Shown here: piece by piece, positions 49,189-60,788 of the stretch
Numbering within the stretch: position 1 is the first letter of the stretch
How the letters are laid out: each line of letters starts with the position of its first letter
Source of the DNA: Thioalkalivibrio sp. AKL19
Lineage (GTDB): Bacteria; Pseudomonadota; Gammaproteobacteria; Ectothiorhodospirales; Ectothiorhodospiraceae
Assembly: GCF_000420165.1 (NCBI RefSeq)
Contig: NZ_ATUK01000010.1
Location: forward strand, 558,001 to 622,000
Length of the DNA: 64,000 bases
Direction: 5' to 3'
Notes under the pieces: model-generated
Databases searched by the model: none
Told to the model about the DNA's origin: nothing
Seen by the model: the letters and a program-made list of their open reading frames with translations, nothing else
Translations under genes and position numbers: made by a program

Positions 49189-50121
49189 TCAACGGGTGCT
49201 GCGGTCGTCCGGCTCGGGGGCCAGACCATCGAACGGCTGCGATCCCGCGCTGGTGGCGGCCTGGGCATCCGGCTCGGGCAGGCGCATCTCCAGCAGGTGC
49301 AGGCGCCGGTTGTCGGCGCGCAGCACGCGGAACTGCATGCCGTCCACGACGATCTGCTCGCCGCGGCGCGGTACATGCCCGAAATGCGACAGCACCAGGC
49401 CCCCGATGGTGTCGAAGTCATCCTCGCTGTAGGCGGTCTGGAAGTAGGCGTTGAACTCCTCCATGGGGGTCAGCGCCTTGATGGTATAGCGCCCGCCCGG
49501 GTGCTGCATGATCTGGGTCAGGTAGTCCTCGACGTCGTGCTCGTCCTCGATCTCGCCGACGATCTGCTCCAGCACGTCCTCGATGGTCACCAGGCCGGCC
49601 ACGCCGCCATATTCGTCCACCACGATGGCCATGTGGTTGCGGCTCAGGCGGAATTCCTTCAGCAGCACGTTCAAACGCTTGCTCTCGGGCACGAACACCG
49701 CCGGACGCAGGATCTCCTGCATGTCGAAGGCGGCATCGTCCGGCTCGCCAAAGAAGCGCAGCAGGTCCTTGGCCAGCAGGACGCCGACGACCTCGTCGCG
49801 ATGGTCCCCCACCACCGGCAGGCGCGAATGCGCGGAGGCGACCACGTCGGGGAGGAACTCGGAAAGCCCGGCATCGCGGCGCACCACTTCCATCTGTGCC
49901 CGCGGGATCATGATGTCGCGCACCTGCATGTCGGCGACGTTGAGCACGCCCTCGAGCATGGTCAGGGCCTCGGGATCGACCAGTTCGCGGTCCTGGGCGC
50001 CCCGCAGGGTCTCGACCAGTTCGCGGCGGGTGGCCGGCTCACGGCGCGGGCGCAGGATCTCCCCGGCACGGCTCAGCCAGCGCCGCCAGATCGGTTGCTC
50101 GTCGGGTTCGGGTTCAGGCAT
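49189..50121 (-). CDS. corC: CorC/HlyC family protein with CBS pair
   Basis: 310-residue cytosolic protein linked to Mg2+/Co2+ efflux. It has two CBS domains (VRDIMIPRAQMEVV... and the second near EILRPAVFVPESKRLNVLLKEF), with IVVDEYGGVAGLVTIEDVLEQIVGEI and the C-terminal transporter-associated domain. It has no membrane segments, like E. coli CorC (YbeX), and sits in the conserved ybeZ-ybeY-corC-lnt order. Confidence 0.93.
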   Translation of the reverse strand: MPEPEPDEQPIWRRWLSRAGEILRPRREPATRRELVETLRGAQDRELVDPEALTMLEGVLNVADMQVRDIMIPRAQMEVVRRDAGLSEFLPDVVASAHSRLPVVGDHRDEVVGVLLAKDLLRFFGEPDDAAFDMQEILRPAVFVPESKRLNVLLKEFRLSRNHMAIVVDEYGGVAGLVTIEDVLEQIVGEIEDEHDVEDYLTQIMQHPGGRYTIKALTPMEEFNAYFQTAYSEDDFDTIGGLVLSHFGHVPRRGEQIVVDGMQFRVLRADNRRLHLLEMRLPEPDAQAATSAGSQPFDGLAPEPDDRSTR

Positions 50122-50626
50122 CGGGGGCGTTTCCGGCTGGGGGCGACGACAGGACGCGGGCCGGATGCTCGGCGTAGGGGTCCGGATAGCCTAACCCGGC
50201 CAGGATCGAGGACTCAATTGCCTCCATCCGCGCGGCCTCGTCCGGCGTCTGGTGGTCCATGCCCTGCAGGTGCAGCATCCCGTGCACCACCATGTGGTGG
50301 TAGTGGGCGGCCAGGGTCTTGCCCTGCTCCGCCGCCTCGCGGGCCAGCACCGGCGCGCACAGGATCACGTCGCCGAGATAGGCGTCCGCCTCCGGGGGCA
50401 GACCGGGCGGCAGGGCGGGGGCGGGAAAGGACAGCACGTTGGTTGCATAATCGCGTCCGCGAAAGGCGTGATTCAGTGACTGCCCCTCGGCGGCGTCGAC
50501 CACCCGCAGCGTGACCGCGGCCTCGCCCTCCCGGCGCCAGGCCGCCCGGGCCGCGCGATGCAGGGTGGCGGCGGCCGGCAGGCCGGCCCGCGGCACGGCG
50601 TATTGTACCGCGACTTCAAGCGCCAT
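50114..50626 (-). CDS. ybeY: Endoribonuclease YbeY
   Basis: 170-residue metal-dependent RNase involved in 16S rRNA 3' maturation and ribosome quality control. The zinc motif is HHMVVHGMLHLQGMDH, preceded by NHAFRGRDYATNVLSFP and YLGDVILC. The start at 50626 overlaps the ybeZ end by 11 bases; its 3' end overlaps corC by eight. Confidence 0.94.
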   Translation of the reverse strand: MALEVAVQYAVPRAGLPAAATLHRAARAAWRREGEAAVTLRVVDAAEGQSLNHAFRGRDYATNVLSFPAPALPPGLPPEADAYLGDVILCAPVLAREAAEQGKTLAAHYHHMVVHGMLHLQGMDHQTPDEAARMEAIESSILAGLGYPDPYAEHPARVLSSPPAGNAPDA

Positions 50627-51647
50627 CGGCGTCCTGCCCGTCCACGGTGGCACCACCGGCATCGGACTCGGGCGCCGCTCCCGGTTTCCCGGAGGCACTG
50701 TCATGGGCGTCGTAGGCCTCCACGATGCGCTGCACCAGTGGATGCCGTACCACGTCCCCGGCCTGGAAGCGGGTGATATGCACCCCCTCCACGTCGTTCA
50801 GGATCTGCATCGCGTGCTTGAGCCCCGAACGCTGGCCACGCGGCAGATCGACCTGGGTAATGTCGCCATTGACCACGGCGGTGGAGCCGAAACCGATGCG
50901 GGTCAGGAACATCTTCATCTGCTCGACGGTGGTGTTCTGCGCCTCGTCAAGGATGATGAAGGCCTCGTTCAGGGTGCGTCCGCGCATGTAGGCCAGCGGG
51001 GCGACCTCGATCACCTGGCGCTCCATCAGGCGCGCCGTCTGGTCGAACCCCATCAGTTCGTACAGGGCGTCGTACATCGGCCGCAGGTAGGGGTCGATCT
51101 TCTGCGCCAGATCGCCGGGCAGAAAGCCCAGGCGCTCGCCGGCCTCCACCGCCGGGCGCACCAGCACCAGGCGCTGGACGCGATCCTGCTCCAGCGCGGC
51201 CACCGCCGCCGCCACCGCGAGGAAGGTCTTGCCCGTCCCCGCCGGGCCGATGCCGAAACTGAGGTCGTGCTGCGCGATCGCGGACAGGTACTTCGCCTGC
51301 CGCGGGCCACGCCCGCGGATCACCGCGCGCTTGAGGCGCAGCGACGGGTCACCGCCGTCATTGTCGGCTTCGGCCAGTCCCTCGACGTGCGCCGTCTGCA
51401 GGGCCGTGTGCACCTGCTCCAGGCTGACCGGTTCCTCCTGCGCCATGCGGTGCAGGTCGTGGATCAGGGCGCCGGCCGCCTGCACGGCGGACTGCGGGCC
51501 GGTCAGGTTGAAACGCGGCCCGCGGTTGTGCACCGCCACGCCCAGGCGCGACTCGATCAGGCGCAGGTGGGCATCCAGGGGTCCGGAGATCCGCGCGAGC
51601 GTCTCCTGGTCACCGGGCTCCAGGGTGAAGTCCAGACGATTGGCCAT
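50616..51647 (-). CDS. ybeZ: PhoH-like ATPase YbeZ
   Basis: 343-residue P-loop ATPase. Walker A is [15 protein letters not shown], with [19 protein letters not shown] and Walker B in [11 protein letters not shown]. An N-terminal KH-like RNA-binding part (about 1-80) fits its physical partnership with YbeY in RNA metabolism. It follows miaB by 12 bases. Confidence 0.94.
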   Translation of the reverse strand: MANRLDFTLEPGDQETLARISGPLDAHLRLIESRLGVAVHNRGPRFNLTGPQSAVQAAGALIHDLHRMAQEEPVSLEQVHTALQTAHVEGLAEADNDGGDPSLRLKRAVIRGRGPRQAKYLSAIAQHDLSFGIGPAGTGKTFLAVAAAVAALEQDRVQRLVLVRPAVEAGERLGFLPGDLAQKIDPYLRPMYDALYELMGFDQTARLMERQVIEVAPLAYMRGRTLNEAFIILDEAQNTTVEQMKMFLTRIGFGSTAVVNGDITQVDLPRGQRSGLKHAMQILNDVEGVHITRFQAGDVVRHPLVQRIVEAYDAHDSASGKPGAAPESDAGGATVDGQDADGA

Positions 51648-51659
51648 GCGTCGGTTTCC

Positions 51660-53012
51660 CTAGGCGCCGACGGCGGCGGGCATTGCCCGCTCCACCGTGC
51701 GGCCGCGCAGGGAATGCGCCAGTGCCTCGGTGATCTCGACCGGGATCAGCTGCCCGATCAGGCCGGGATCCCCGGCAAAGTTGACGATACGGTTGTTCGC
51801 CGTGCGCCCGGCCAGTTCGCCAGGGTTGCGCTTGGCCGGACCTTCTACCAGTACCGGCTCGACGTTGCCCACCATCGACTCGTTTCGCGCGCGCCCGTTC
51901 TGCTCGATCAGGGCCTGCAACTCGGCCAGACGGGCCTTCTTGGTCGCCATCGGCACGTCGTCCGGCAGCGATGCGGCCGGGGTGCCCGGGCGCGCGCTGT
52001 AGATGAAGCTGAAGGAGAAATCGAAGTGCAGCTCCTCGATCAGCTTCATCGTGGCGGCGTGGTCGGCGTCGGTCTCGCCGGGGAAGCCGACGATGAAGTC
52101 CGAGGAGAGATCCAGATCCGGGCGCGCCTCGCGCAGGCGGCGGATCTTGGACTTGTACTCCAGGATCGTGTGGCCGCGCTTCATCTGCGCCAGGATGCGA
52201 TCCGAACCGCTCTGCACCGGCAGGTGCAGGTGGCTGACCAGCTTCGGTTCGTCGGCAAAGGCCTGGATCAGCGAATCGGAGAACTCCACCGGGTGCGAGG
52301 TGGTGAAACGGATGCGCTCGATGCCCTCGACGGCCGCCACGTAGTGGATCAGCAACGCCAGGTCGGCGGTGTCGCCATCCTCCATCGGCCCCTGATAGGC
52401 GTTCACGTTCTGCCCCAGCAGGTTGATCTCCTTGACCCCCTGCGCGGCGAGCGCGACCACCTCGGCGATCACGTCGTCGAACGGGCGGCTGATCTCGTCG
52501 CCACGGGTATAGGGCACCACGCAGAAGCTGCAGTACTTGGAGCAGCCCTCCATCACCGAGACGAACGCCGTCGGCCCCTCGGCCTTCGGCTCCGGCAGAC
52601 GGTCGAACTTCTCGATCTCGGGGAAAGAGATATCCACCACCGGGGCGCGCTCGCGGCGCACCGACTGGATCATGGCCGGCAGCCGGTGCAGGGTCTGCGG
52701 CCCGAATACCAGATCCACGTACGGGGCGCGCTCGCGCAGGGCGTCGCCCTCCTGGCTGGCCACACAGCCGCCCACGCCGATGATCACCTCCGGCCGGCGC
52801 TCCTTGATCTGCCGCCAGCGGCCCAGCAGCGAGAAGACCTTCTCCTGCGCCTTCTCGCGAATGGAGCAGGTATTCATCAGCAGGACGTCGGCCTGCTCCG
52901 GATCGTCGGTGCGCTCGGCCCCGTGCAGCTCGCGCAGCGCGTCGAGCATGCGATCGGAGTCGTACTCGTTCATCTGGCAGCCGTGCGTCTGGATGTAGAC
53001 CTTGCGGATCAT
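51660..53012 (-). CDS. miaB: tRNA-2-methylthio-N6-isopentenyladenosine synthase MiaB
   Basis: 450-residue radical-SAM methylthiotransferase that modifies tRNA A37. The N-terminal UPF0004 domain supplies three Cys ([35 protein letters not shown]). The SAM cluster motif is [15 protein letters not shown]. The C-terminal TRAM domain (about 380-445) has [21 protein letters not shown]. Begins the miaB-ybeZ-ybeY-corC-lnt run. Confidence 0.96.
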   Translation of the reverse strand: MIRKVYIQTHGCQMNEYDSDRMLDALRELHGAERTDDPEQADVLLMNTCSIREKAQEKVFSLLGRWRQIKERRPEVIIGVGGCVASQEGDALRERAPYVDLVFGPQTLHRLPAMIQSVRRERAPVVDISFPEIEKFDRLPEPKAEGPTAFVSVMEGCSKYCSFCVVPYTRGDEISRPFDDVIAEVVALAAQGVKEINLLGQNVNAYQGPMEDGDTADLALLIHYVAAVEGIERIRFTTSHPVEFSDSLIQAFADEPKLVSHLHLPVQSGSDRILAQMKRGHTILEYKSKIRRLREARPDLDLSSDFIVGFPGETDADHAATMKLIEELHFDFSFSFIYSARPGTPAASLPDDVPMATKKARLAELQALIEQNGRARNESMVGNVEPVLVEGPAKRNPGELAGRTANNRIVNFAGDPGLIGQLIPVEITEALAHSLRGRTVERAMPAAVGA

Positions 53013-53057
53013 GCTATGGGTACTTCGCTGGTTGGGGAGTTCAGGAATCGCCGGACG

Positions 53058-53537
53058 TCAGAACGGGACGTCGTCATCGTCGAAGCCGCCACCGGAGGCC
53101 GGCGCGCTGCTGCGATTGCCGCCCTGCTGGCCGCCACCGCCGTAGGCATTGCCGCCGCCGTAGCCCGGGTCCTGGTCGAACCCGCCTCCGCCGCCGCCAC
53201 CGCGACCGCCGATCAGCTGCATGTCGTTGGCGACCACCTCGGTGCTGTAGCGGTCATTGCCGGACTGGTCCTGCCACTTGCGGGTCTGGATCTTGCCTTC
53301 GATGTAGACCTGCGAGCCCTTGGACAGGTACTGCGCGGCGATATCCGCCAGGCGCCCGAACATCACCACCCGGTGCCATTCGGTGTTCTCGCGCTTCTCG
53401 CCGGAGTTCTTGTCGGTCCACTGCTCCGACGTCGCCAGACGCAGGTTGGTGACGGTAACCCCGTTCGGGGTCTCGCGCTTTTCCGGGTCGGCCCCGAGGT
53501 TTCCGAGCAGGATGACTTTGTTGACGCCGCGGGCCAT
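53058..53537 (-). CDS. ssb: Single-stranded DNA-binding protein SSB
   Basis: 159-residue SSB. The OB fold covers residues 1-110 ([45 protein letters not shown]). A Gly-rich linker and the acidic protein-docking tip DDDDVPF follow. The start at 53537 has AAGGAGG. holC, whose product docks on this tip, is at 37.8 kb. Confidence 0.95.
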   Translation of the reverse strand: MARGVNKVILLGNLGADPEKRETPNGVTVTNLRLATSEQWTDKNSGEKRENTEWHRVVMFGRLADIAAQYLSKGSQVYIEGKIQTRKWQDQSGNDRYSTEVVANDMQLIGGRGGGGGGGFDQDPGYGGGNAYGGGGQQGGNRSSAPASGGGFDDDDVPF

Positions 53538-53648
53538 GGGGCCTCCTTCAGTCGGGCATGGAGAGACAGACCCGATAGTGTAGCAGCCCACCCCCGCCGC
53601 GACAGTGCACCGGTCCGCGATGAGGATGCGGGTCCGGTACGCAGGGCC

Positions 53649-53717
53649 CTAGGTGTGGAGTCTCACAAGGTTGTCCTCAGGTAGACCGAGGACAACCTTG
53701 TGAGACTCCACACCTAG
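53649..53717. repeat. Perfect 30-bp inverted repeat with 9-base loop
   Basis: The left arm 53649-53678 (CTAGGTGTGGAGTCTCACAA...) pairs without mismatch to 53688-53717. The MFS gene's TAG stop (53714-53716) lies inside the right arm. No T-run follows on the minus strand, so it is not a standard terminator, though it may still stop or stabilise the upstream transcript. Confidence 0.9.
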
Positions 53718-55084
53718 CGGGCGGCCGGGCGCGCCAGCCAGTCGGTCAGATCGGGGGTATCCGGCCCACCGGGGTCCACCTTCAGGTACAGGGTGCCCGC
53801 ATCCGGCGACAACTCCGCTTCGTGCACGCCCGGCCAGTCCGCCAGGATCCGTCGCAGTTCGAGCTCGCGCCCGGACCAGTGGGCGGGCACCGCCAGCACC
53901 CGGTTGGAGCGGTAGCGCGGATGCATCCCGCGAGCGGTCCACCACCAGAGCAATAACAACGGCACCCCGGCAAGAAACACGCCGGCCGGACCGGCCACGG
54001 TCAGCAGCACGCCGCCAAGCACGCCGCCGGCGAAGATCCCGAGGAACTGCGCGGTGGCGAAGCCGCCCATCGCGGTGCCCTTGTGCGCCACCGGGGCCAT
54101 GCGGGCCACCAGCGACGGCAACCCGGCCTCGAGCAGGTTGAACGCGGCGAAGAACAGGATCATCAGGGCGGCGAACGACCACAGGCCCCCGCCGTCCAGA
54201 ACCAGCAGGGCCAGCAGGATCTGCACCCCGGCCAGCAGGACGATGGCCGCGCGCAGCACGCTGTGCACGCGGCGGTGGCGCTCGCCGAAGATGATCCCCG
54301 GCAGCATCAACACAAAGCCGGCCAGCAGGACCGGCACGTAGAACTTCCAGTGGCTCGGCCCCGGCAATCCCAGGGTCTCCAGCAGGAGGACTGGAATGAC
54401 CAGGAAATTCGCGGCCAGCACCAGGTGCAGCACGAAGATGCCGAGATTCAGCCGCAGCAGGTCGGGCTCGCGCAGGACCCGTGGCAGGGCCGACCACACC
54501 GGCACCATGTCGGGATGCACCCTCGCCCGGTCCGGTGCCGGCACCCACAGGAACAGGATCGCGATCGCGACCAGCCCGAGCAACGCGGAGAGCCCGAAAA
54601 TCCCCTCCAGCCCCGCGGAACGATCCACCACCGGCCCCAGCGCCATCGCGGCGGTAAAGGTCAGGCCAATGGTCAGGCCGATCACCGCCAGCGCCCGCAT
54701 GCGCCGCTCCTCGCCGACCAGGTCCGCCGTCAGCGCCAGAATCACCGCCGCCACCGCGCCCGCCCCCTGCAGCGCGCGTCCCAGGATGATCCCGTGGATG
54801 GTCTCGGCAAGGGCCGCCACCAGGCTGCCGGCGACAAACAGCAGGAGCCCGGCCAGGATCAGTGGCCTGCGCCCGACGCGATCGGACAGCAGACCGAAGG
54901 GGATCTGCAGCACGGCCTGGGTGAGCCCGTAGATCCCCAGCGCCAGGCCCATCAACAGCGGGGTGGCGCCGGGGATGCGGTCGGCATGCAGCATGAACAC
55001 CGGCAGGACCATGAACAGGCCCGCCATGCGCACGCCGTAGATCGCCGCCAGGCCCGTAGTGGCGCGCAGTTCGCGAGGGTTCAT
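53714..55084 (-). CDS. YajR-like MFS transporter with C-terminal YAM domain
   Basis: 456-residue major facilitator protein: twelve helices with the motif-A loop GLLSDRVGRRPLIL, then a soluble domain (about 395-450, VLAVPAHWSGRELELRRILADWPGVHEAELSP) of the ferredoxin-like YAM type that marks YajR. The substrate is unknown. It ends at the 30-bp palindrome and is divergent from uvrA. Confidence 0.87.
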   Translation of the reverse strand: MNPRELRATTGLAAIYGVRMAGLFMVLPVFMLHADRIPGATPLLMGLALGIYGLTQAVLQIPFGLLSDRVGRRPLILAGLLLFVAGSLVAALAETIHGIILGRALQGAGAVAAVILALTADLVGEERRMRALAVIGLTIGLTFTAAMALGPVVDRSAGLEGIFGLSALLGLVAIAILFLWVPAPDRARVHPDMVPVWSALPRVLREPDLLRLNLGIFVLHLVLAANFLVIPVLLLETLGLPGPSHWKFYVPVLLAGFVLMLPGIIFGERHRRVHSVLRAAIVLLAGVQILLALLVLDGGGLWSFAALMILFFAAFNLLEAGLPSLVARMAPVAHKGTAMGGFATAQFLGIFAGGVLGGVLLTVAGPAGVFLAGVPLLLLWWWTARGMHPRYRSNRVLAVPAHWSGRELELRRILADWPGVHEAELSPDAGTLYLKVDPGGPDTPDLTDWLARPAAR

Positions 55085-55271
55085 GGGCTCAGTCGCGACA
55101 GTGGAGGGAGCGGGTCTTCATGCGCGCGGAGTGTAGCAGAGGGCGTGCCGCCACCCGCGCAGGGGGAACCCGTGGCGGCGCGGCACCGGGTGTTACCATG
55201 GACGGTTTGCGGCGCCTCGAGGCATCCCGGCGGCGCCGCGCGACGCAACCCAGTGGAGTCGATCCAGCCCC

Positions 55272-58121
55272 ATGGACAGCATCAGCATACGCGGCGCCCG
55301 CACGCACAACCTGAAGAACGTGGACCTCGACCTTCCGCGCGAGCGGTTGATCGTGATTACCGGCGTCTCCGGCTCGGGCAAGTCCTCGCTCGCCTTCGAC
55401 ACGCTGTTCGCCGAGGGCCAGCGCCGCTACGTGGAGAGCCTGTCCACCTACGCCCGGCAGTTCCTGTCGATGATGGAAAAACCCGACGTGGACCAGATCG
55501 AAGGCCTCTCGCCGGCGATCTCCATCGAACAGAAGAGCACCTCGCACAATCCGCGCTCTACCGTCGGCACCATCACCGAGATCTACGACTATCTGCGCCT
55601 GCTGTTCGCGCGCGCCGGCGAACCCCGCTGCCCGGAGCATGGCGAGACCCTGGCCGCGCAGACGATCTCGCAGATGGTCGACCAGGTGCTGGAGCTGCCC
55701 GAGGGCGACAAGGTGATGCTGCTGGCGCCTGTCGTGCGCGGTCGCAAGGGCGAACACCACAAGATGCTGGAGGCGATGCGCTCCCAGGGCTACCTGCGCG
55801 CACGGATCAACGGCGAGATCCACGACCTCGACGCGCTCCCGCCACTGGACCCCAAACGCAAGCACAACATCGAGATCGTGATCGACCGGTTCCGCGTGCG
55901 CGAGGACCTGCGCCAGCGCCTGGCCGAATCCTTCGAGACCGCAACCGAGCTCGCCGACGGCCTGGCCCTGATCGCCTGGATGGACGAGCCCGAGCGCGAG
56001 CCGATGATCTTCTCCGCGCGCTTCGCCTGCCCGGTCTGCGGCTATGCACTGCGCGAACTGGAGCCGCGGCTCTTTTCGTTCAACAACCCCGCGGGTGCCT
56101 GCCCCACCTGCGACGGGCTCGGCGTGCACCAGTTCTTCGATCCGGAGCGCGTGGTGTCGCAGCCGGAGCTGAGTCTGGCGGGCGGGGCCGTGCGCGGCTG
56201 GGACCGACGCAACGCCTGGTATTTCAGCCTGCTGACCAGTCTCGCCCGGCACTACGGCTTCGACGTGGAAACCCCGTGGGAGGAATTGCCCCCCGAGGTC
56301 CGCGCCGTCGTCCTGCACGGGTCCGGAAAGGAGAAGGTCAAGCTCTCGACCCCCGCCGCCAACGGTCGGCTGCGTACGGACGAGCGCGTGTTCGAGGGGG
56401 TCATCCCGAACCTCGAACGCCGCTACCGCGAGACCGACTCCTCCGCCGTGCGTGAGGAGCTGGGCCGCTATCTGGCGGAACAGCCTTGCCCCGACTGCCA
56501 TGGCACGCGCCTGAACTCCGCCGCACGCCACGTGTTCGTCAACGCCCTCACCCTGCCCGAGGTCACGCACATGAGCGTGGCCAACGCCCAGGCGTTCTTC
56601 GCCGACCTTCGCCTCCCGGGCCGTTTCGCCCAGATCGCGGAGAAGATCGTGCGCGAAATCGCCTCGCGGCTGGGCTTCCTCAACGATGTCGGCCTCGACT
56701 ACCTGACGCTGGACCGCTCGGCGGACACGCTCTCCGGTGGGGAGGCCCAGCGCATCCGCCTGGCGTCACAGATCGGGTCGGCGCTCGTCGGGGTCATGTA
56801 CATCCTCGACGAACCTTCCATCGGCCTCCACCAGCGCGACAACGCACGGCTACTGAACACCCTTAGCCACCTGCGCGACCTGGGCAACACCGTGATCGTC
56901 GTGGAACATGATGAGGATGCCATCCGCCAGGCGGATTACGTGGTCGATATCGGGCCCGGCGCCGGCCGCCACGGTGGACATATCGTGGCCGCCGGCACCC
57001 CCGAGACGGTCGCCAGCCACCCGGACTCGCTTACCGGTGCCTACCTGCGCGGCACCCGCTGTATCCCGGTGCCCGAGCAGCGCACCGAGGCTGACCCGGA
57101 ACGCGAGGTCCGCGTCATCGGGGCCCGCGGCAACAACCTCAAGGGGGGTGACTTCGCCTTTCCCACCGGACTGTTCACCTGCGTCACTGGCGTCTCCGGC
57201 TCGGGCAAGTCCACGCTGGTCAACAACACGCTTTATCCGGCGGTCGCTACCGAGCTGCACGGCGGCCGCCACCACATCGAAGATCACGACCGCATCGACG
57301 GCCTGGAGCTGATCGACAAGGTGGTCGACATCGACCAGAGCCCGATCGGGCGCACCCCACGCTCCAACCCCGCAACTTACACCGGCCTGTTCACGCCCAT
57401 CCGTGAGCTGTTCGCGGCAACGGCCGAGGCCCGTTCGCGCGGCTACAAGCCCGGGCGTTTCTCGTTCAATGTCCGCGGTGGCCGTTGCGAGGCCTGTCAG
57501 GGCGACGGCGTCATCAAGGTGGAGATGCACTTCCTCCCCGACGTCTTTGTACCCTGCGATGTCTGCAAGGGGCATCGCTACAACCGCGAGACCCTGGAGG
57601 TCCGCTACAAGGGCAAGAACATCCACGAAGTCCTGGAGATGACGGTGGAGGAGGCACTGGACTTCTTCCAGCCCGTCCCGGTCATCCACCGCAAGCTGGA
57701 AATGCTGATGGAGGTCGGACTCTCGTACATCCAGCTCGGGCAGAACGCCACCACCCTCTCCGGGGGCGAGGCCCAGCGCATCAAGCTCGCCCGCGAGCTG
57801 TCCAAGCGGGATACCGGCCGCACCCTCTACATCCTGGACGAGCCCACTACCGGCCTGCATTTCGAGGACATCGCACAGCTCCTGCGCGTCCTGCATCGGC
57901 TCCGCGACCACGGCAACACCATCGTAGTAATCGAGCACAACCTCGACGTGATCAAGACCGCCGACTGGCTGATCGACATCGGACCCGAAGGCGGCAGCGG
58001 CGGTGGCGAACTGCTGGTCGCCGGAACCCCGGAGACCGTGGCCGCTACACCCCACAGCCATACCGGCCAGTTCCTCGCCCCCATGCTCCCCGCCAGCAGA
58101 CCAGCGGCCGCCAGCGGCTGA
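55272..58121 (+). CDS. uvrA: Excinuclease ABC subunit A
   Basis: 949-residue ABC-type ATPase for nucleotide excision repair. It has two Walker A loops ([15 protein letters not shown] and [15 protein letters not shown]), two [24 protein letters not shown] signatures, and zinc modules with CPVCGY...CPTCDG and CEACQGDG...CDVCKGH. Full length. The ATG at 55272 gives the conserved [21 protein letters not shown] LexA box is not evident upstream. Confidence 0.97.
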   Translation: MDSISIRGARTHNLKNVDLDLPRERLIVITGVSGSGKSSLAFDTLFAEGQRRYVESLSTYARQFLSMMEKPDVDQIEGLSPAISIEQKSTSHNPRSTVGTITEIYDYLRLLFARAGEPRCPEHGETLAAQTISQMVDQVLELPEGDKVMLLAPVVRGRKGEHHKMLEAMRSQGYLRARINGEIHDLDALPPLDPKRKHNIEIVIDRFRVREDLRQRLAESFETATELADGLALIAWMDEPEREPMIFSARFACPVCGYALRELEPRLFSFNNPAGACPTCDGLGVHQFFDPERVVSQPELSLAGGAVRGWDRRNAWYFSLLTSLARHYGFDVETPWEELPPEVRAVVLHGSGKEKVKLSTPAANGRLRTDERVFEGVIPNLERRYRETDSSAVREELGRYLAEQPCPDCHGTRLNSAARHVFVNALTLPEVTHMSVANAQAFFADLRLPGRFAQIAEKIVREIASRLGFLNDVGLDYLTLDRSADTLSGGEAQRIRLASQIGSALVGVMYILDEPSIGLHQRDNARLLNTLSHLRDLGNTVIVVEHDEDAIRQADYVVDIGPGAGRHGGHIVAAGTPETVASHPDSLTGAYLRGTRCIPVPEQRTEADPEREVRVIGARGNNLKGGDFAFPTGLFTCVTGVSGSGKSTLVNNTLYPAVATELHGGRHHIEDHDRIDGLELIDKVVDIDQSPIGRTPRSNPATYTGLFTPIRELFAATAEARSRGYKPGRFSFNVRGGRCEACQGDGVIKVEMHFLPDVFVPCDVCKGHRYNRETLEVRYKGKNIHEVLEMTVEEALDFFQPVPVIHRKLEMLMEVGLSYIQLGQNATTLSGGEAQRIKLARELSKRDTGRTLYILDEPTTGLHFEDIAQLLRVLHRLRDHGNTIVVIEHNLDVIKTADWLIDIGPEGGSGGGELLVAGTPETVAATPHSHTGQFLAPMLPASRPAAASG

Positions 58122-58214
58122 TCCCTGCGCCCCGGACCGCCACCCGCCGGGGACGCCGTTCCGCCAGCGGCTTCATCCCTCACCCCACTGATCGCTGATG
58201 GCCGGCACCAGACG

Positions 58215-58245
58215 CAGAAAAGCCGGCTCGAGGCCGGCTTCTCAG
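58215..58245 (-). terminator. Intrinsic terminator of the rpoA-rplQ operon
   Basis: Read on the minus strand, an 8-bp stem AAGCCGGC/GCCGGCTT with loop CTCGA ends in TTTT. It lies 44 bases after the rplQ stop. Confidence 0.75.
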
Positions 58246-58288
58246 GCGCCCCGTTCGGGCGCTACGACTTCGTCAGACGGTGAACGTT

Positions 58289-58678
58289 TCAGGCGGCCTC
58301 GCCATCCCCGGACTCGCTCTCCGGGCGATCGACCAGCTCGACGTAAGCCATCGGGGCATTGTCGCCCGGACGGTTGCCGCACTTCAGGATGCGCAGATAG
58401 CCACCCGGGCGCTGCTGGTACCGCGGACCCAGTTCGCTGAACAACTTGCCCACGATCTCCTTGTCCCGCAGGCGGGCGAACGCGGTCCGGCGACCGTGCA
58501 CGCTATCTTCCTTGGCCAGGGTGATCAGCGGCTCGGCGACGCGGCGCAGTTCCTTCGCCTTGGGCAGCGTGGTCTTGATCAGTTCGTGCCGGAACAGGGC
58601 CACGGACAGGGCCTGAAACGTGGCCTTGCGGTGAGAGCTGTTACGGCCCAGCTGACGGCCGGAATGACGATGACGCAT
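58289..58678 (-). CDS. rplQ: 50S ribosomal protein L17
   Basis: 129 residues. [45 protein letters not shown] is the family start; a short acidic tail (ESGDGEAA) extends beyond E. coli L17. Last gene of the alpha operon. Confidence 0.97.
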   Translation of the reverse strand: MRHRHSGRQLGRNSSHRKATFQALSVALFRHELIKTTLPKAKELRRVAEPLITLAKEDSVHGRRTAFARLRDKEIVGKLFSELGPRYQQRPGGYLRILKCGNRPGDNAPMAYVELVDRPESESGDGEAA

Positions 58679-58721
58679 GAGAGGCTTCCTCTAGAAAAAC
58701 GATGGGCGCGGCGCGCCGTGG

Positions 58722-59711
58722 TTACTCGTTGTCGTCGCGCAGACCCGGCGGCGGCCAGTTCTCGAGACGCATGCCGAGCGACAGCCCGTGGGTCGCCAGC
58801 GTGTCCTTGATCTCGGTCAGCGACTTCTTGCCCAGGTTCGGGGCCCGAAGCAGTTCGACCTCGGTGCGCTGCACCAGGTCGCCGATGTAGTACAGGTTCT
58901 CGGCCTTCAGACAATTCGCGGAGCGAACGGTCAGCTCCAGCTCGTCCACCGGACGCAGCAGCACCGGATCGATCGCGCCCCCCGCGACGCCCGCCACTTC
59001 ACCGGCCTCTTCCTGCAGGTCGACGAACGGGGCGAGCTGCCCCTGAAGGATCGTGGCCGCCTGACGCACCGCGTCATCCGGGGCGATCGCGCCATTGGTC
59101 TCGAGTTCCAGAACCAGCCGATCCATGTCGGTGCGCTGCGCCAGACGCGCGCTCTCGACACGGTAGGAGACACGGCGAATCGGACTGAAGCTGGCGTCCA
59201 GCAGCAGCCGACCAATCCCGGTGTCGTCCCCGCCCTCGGCCTGGCGACGGGTGCTCACCGGCTCGTAGCCACGGCCGGCACGCGCCGTCAGGGTTACGTC
59301 CAGCTCGACGTTCTTGGTGATGGTCGCGATCACGTGTTCCGGATTGACCACCTCCACGTCATGGTCCACCTGGATATCACCAGCGGTTACGACGCACGGC
59401 CCCTTTTTCTTCAGGCTCAGCGTGGACTCGTCACGGCTGTGCATCCGCAGCGCCACACCCTTCAGGTTCAGCAGGATATCGACCACGTCCTCCTGCACAC
59501 CCTCGATCGTGGTGTACTCGTGCAGGACGCCTTCGATCCGGGCCTCGACGATCGCGGCTCCGGGGATGGACGACAGCAGCACACGGCGCAGGGCATTGCC
59601 CAGCGTGTGACCGAAGCCGCGTTCCAGCGGCTCGAGTGCGACCTTGGCCTGATTCCGGTTCTCGGCCTCGACCTCGATCTGCTGTTTCTTGACCAGTTCG
59701 TTCGACTGCAT
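58722..59711 (-). CDS. rpoA: RNA polymerase alpha subunit
   Basis: 329 residues. The N-terminal domain has [27 protein letters not shown] and the C-terminal domain has [48 protein letters not shown], which contacts UP elements and activators. Standard length and position. Confidence 0.98.
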   Translation of the reverse strand: MQSNELVKKQQIEVEAENRNQAKVALEPLERGFGHTLGNALRRVLLSSIPGAAIVEARIEGVLHEYTTIEGVQEDVVDILLNLKGVALRMHSRDESTLSLKKKGPCVVTAGDIQVDHDVEVVNPEHVIATITKNVELDVTLTARAGRGYEPVSTRRQAEGGDDTGIGRLLLDASFSPIRRVSYRVESARLAQRTDMDRLVLELETNGAIAPDDAVRQAATILQGQLAPFVDLQEEAGEVAGVAGGAIDPVLLRPVDELELTVRSANCLKAENLYYIGDLVQRTEVELLRAPNLGKKSLTEIKDTLATHGLSLGMRLENWPPPGLRDDNE

Positions 59712-59741
59712 TGTGACTCCTGGCGCCAGGCCGAAAAACGA

Positions 59742-60362
59742 TTACTTCGAGTACAGCTCGACGACGAGCGACTCGTTGATGTCCGCGGGCAGATCCGAGC
59801 GATCCGGGATCGCCTTGAACGTCCCTTCGAACTTGCTGGTGTCGACCTCGACCCAACTCGGGAAGCCGCTCTGCTCGGCCAGGGTCATCGCGTCCTGGAT
59901 CCGAACCTGCTTGCGTGCCTTCTCGCGAACCGTGACCACGTCCGACGGCTGGACCTGATAGGCGGCGATGTTTACCACCTGACCATTCACCATGATCGAG
60001 CGGTGGGCTACCAGCTGGCGGGCCTCCGACCGCGTCGAGCCGAAGCCCATGCGATACACCACGTTATCCAGCCGGCCTTCCAGCAGCTTCAGCAGGTTCT
60101 CGCCCGTGGAGCCCTTGCGCTGGGCGGCCTTCTTGTAATAATTGCGAAACTGCTTCTCCAGCACGCCGTAGATCCGGCGAAGCTTCTGCTTCTCGCGCAG
60201 CTGCACCGCGTAATCCGACAGCCGAGTACGGCGCTCGCCGTGCTGACCCGGCGGTTTGTCCAGCTTGCACTTGGTCTCCAGCGCCCGGGCGCCGCTTTTC
60301 AGCCCCAGGTCAACGCCTTCGCGGCGACTGAGCTTGCATTTCGGTCCAATGTAACGAGCCAT
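59742..60362 (-). CDS. rpsD: 30S ribosomal protein S4
   Basis: 206 residues: [16 protein letters not shown] start and the S4 RNA-binding domain ([31 protein letters not shown]). Assembly-initiating protein and, in E. coli, translational regulator of this operon. Confidence 0.98.
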   Translation of the reverse strand: MARYIGPKCKLSRREGVDLGLKSGARALETKCKLDKPPGQHGERRTRLSDYAVQLREKQKLRRIYGVLEKQFRNYYKKAAQRKGSTGENLLKLLEGRLDNVVYRMGFGSTRSEARQLVAHRSIMVNGQVVNIAAYQVQPSDVVTVREKARKQVRIQDAMTLAEQSGFPSWVEVDTSKFEGTFKAIPDRSDLPADINESLVVELYSK

Positions 60363-60377
60363 TCTTGAACTCCAGCC

Positions 60378-60767
60378 TTAAACGCGGCGTTTCTTGGGCG
60401 GCCGGCAGCCGTTGTGGGGGATCGGGGTCACGTCACTGATGTTCGTGATCTTGAACCCGGCATTGTTCAGCGCACGTACCGCCGATTCGCGGCCCGGACC
60501 CGGGCCACGCACCATCACGTCAAGATTCTTCACGCCGTGCTCGGCCGCCGTCGTCCCGGCACGTTCGGCCGCGATCTGCGCGGCGAACGGGGTCGACTTG
60601 CGGGAACCACGGAAACCGGAACCACCCGAGGTGGCCCAGCTGATCGTGTTGCCCTGCCGGTCGGTGATCGTGATGATCGTGTTGTTGAACGTGGCATATA
60701 CGTGAGCCACGCCCTCGGCGATGTTCTTGCGGACCTTTTTCTTGGTCCGAGTCTGCGCTTGTGCCAT
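60378..60767 (-). CDS. rpsK: 30S ribosomal protein S11
   Basis: 129 residues: [42 protein letters not shown] and the conserved end [18 protein letters not shown]. Confidence 0.98.
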   Translation of the reverse strand: MAQAQTRTKKKVRKNIAEGVAHVYATFNNTIITITDRQGNTISWATSGGSGFRGSRKSTPFAAQIAAERAGTTAAEHGVKNLDVMVRGPGPGRESAVRALNNAGFKITNISDVTPIPHNGCRPPKKRRV

Positions 60768-60788
60768 GTACCTGAGATCCCAGTCTGA

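Noticed and set aside
50511-53684. A 1057-codon open frame on the plus strand opposite ybeY, ybeZ, miaB and ssb
   Set aside because: It is the antisense of four well-conserved genes; GC-rich codon structure keeps such frames open. The translation is Arg/His/Gln-rich with no domain.
55085-55271. SOS (LexA) box between the MFS gene and uvrA
   Set aside because: No CTG-N10-CAG palindrome with the right AT-rich centre was found by eye.
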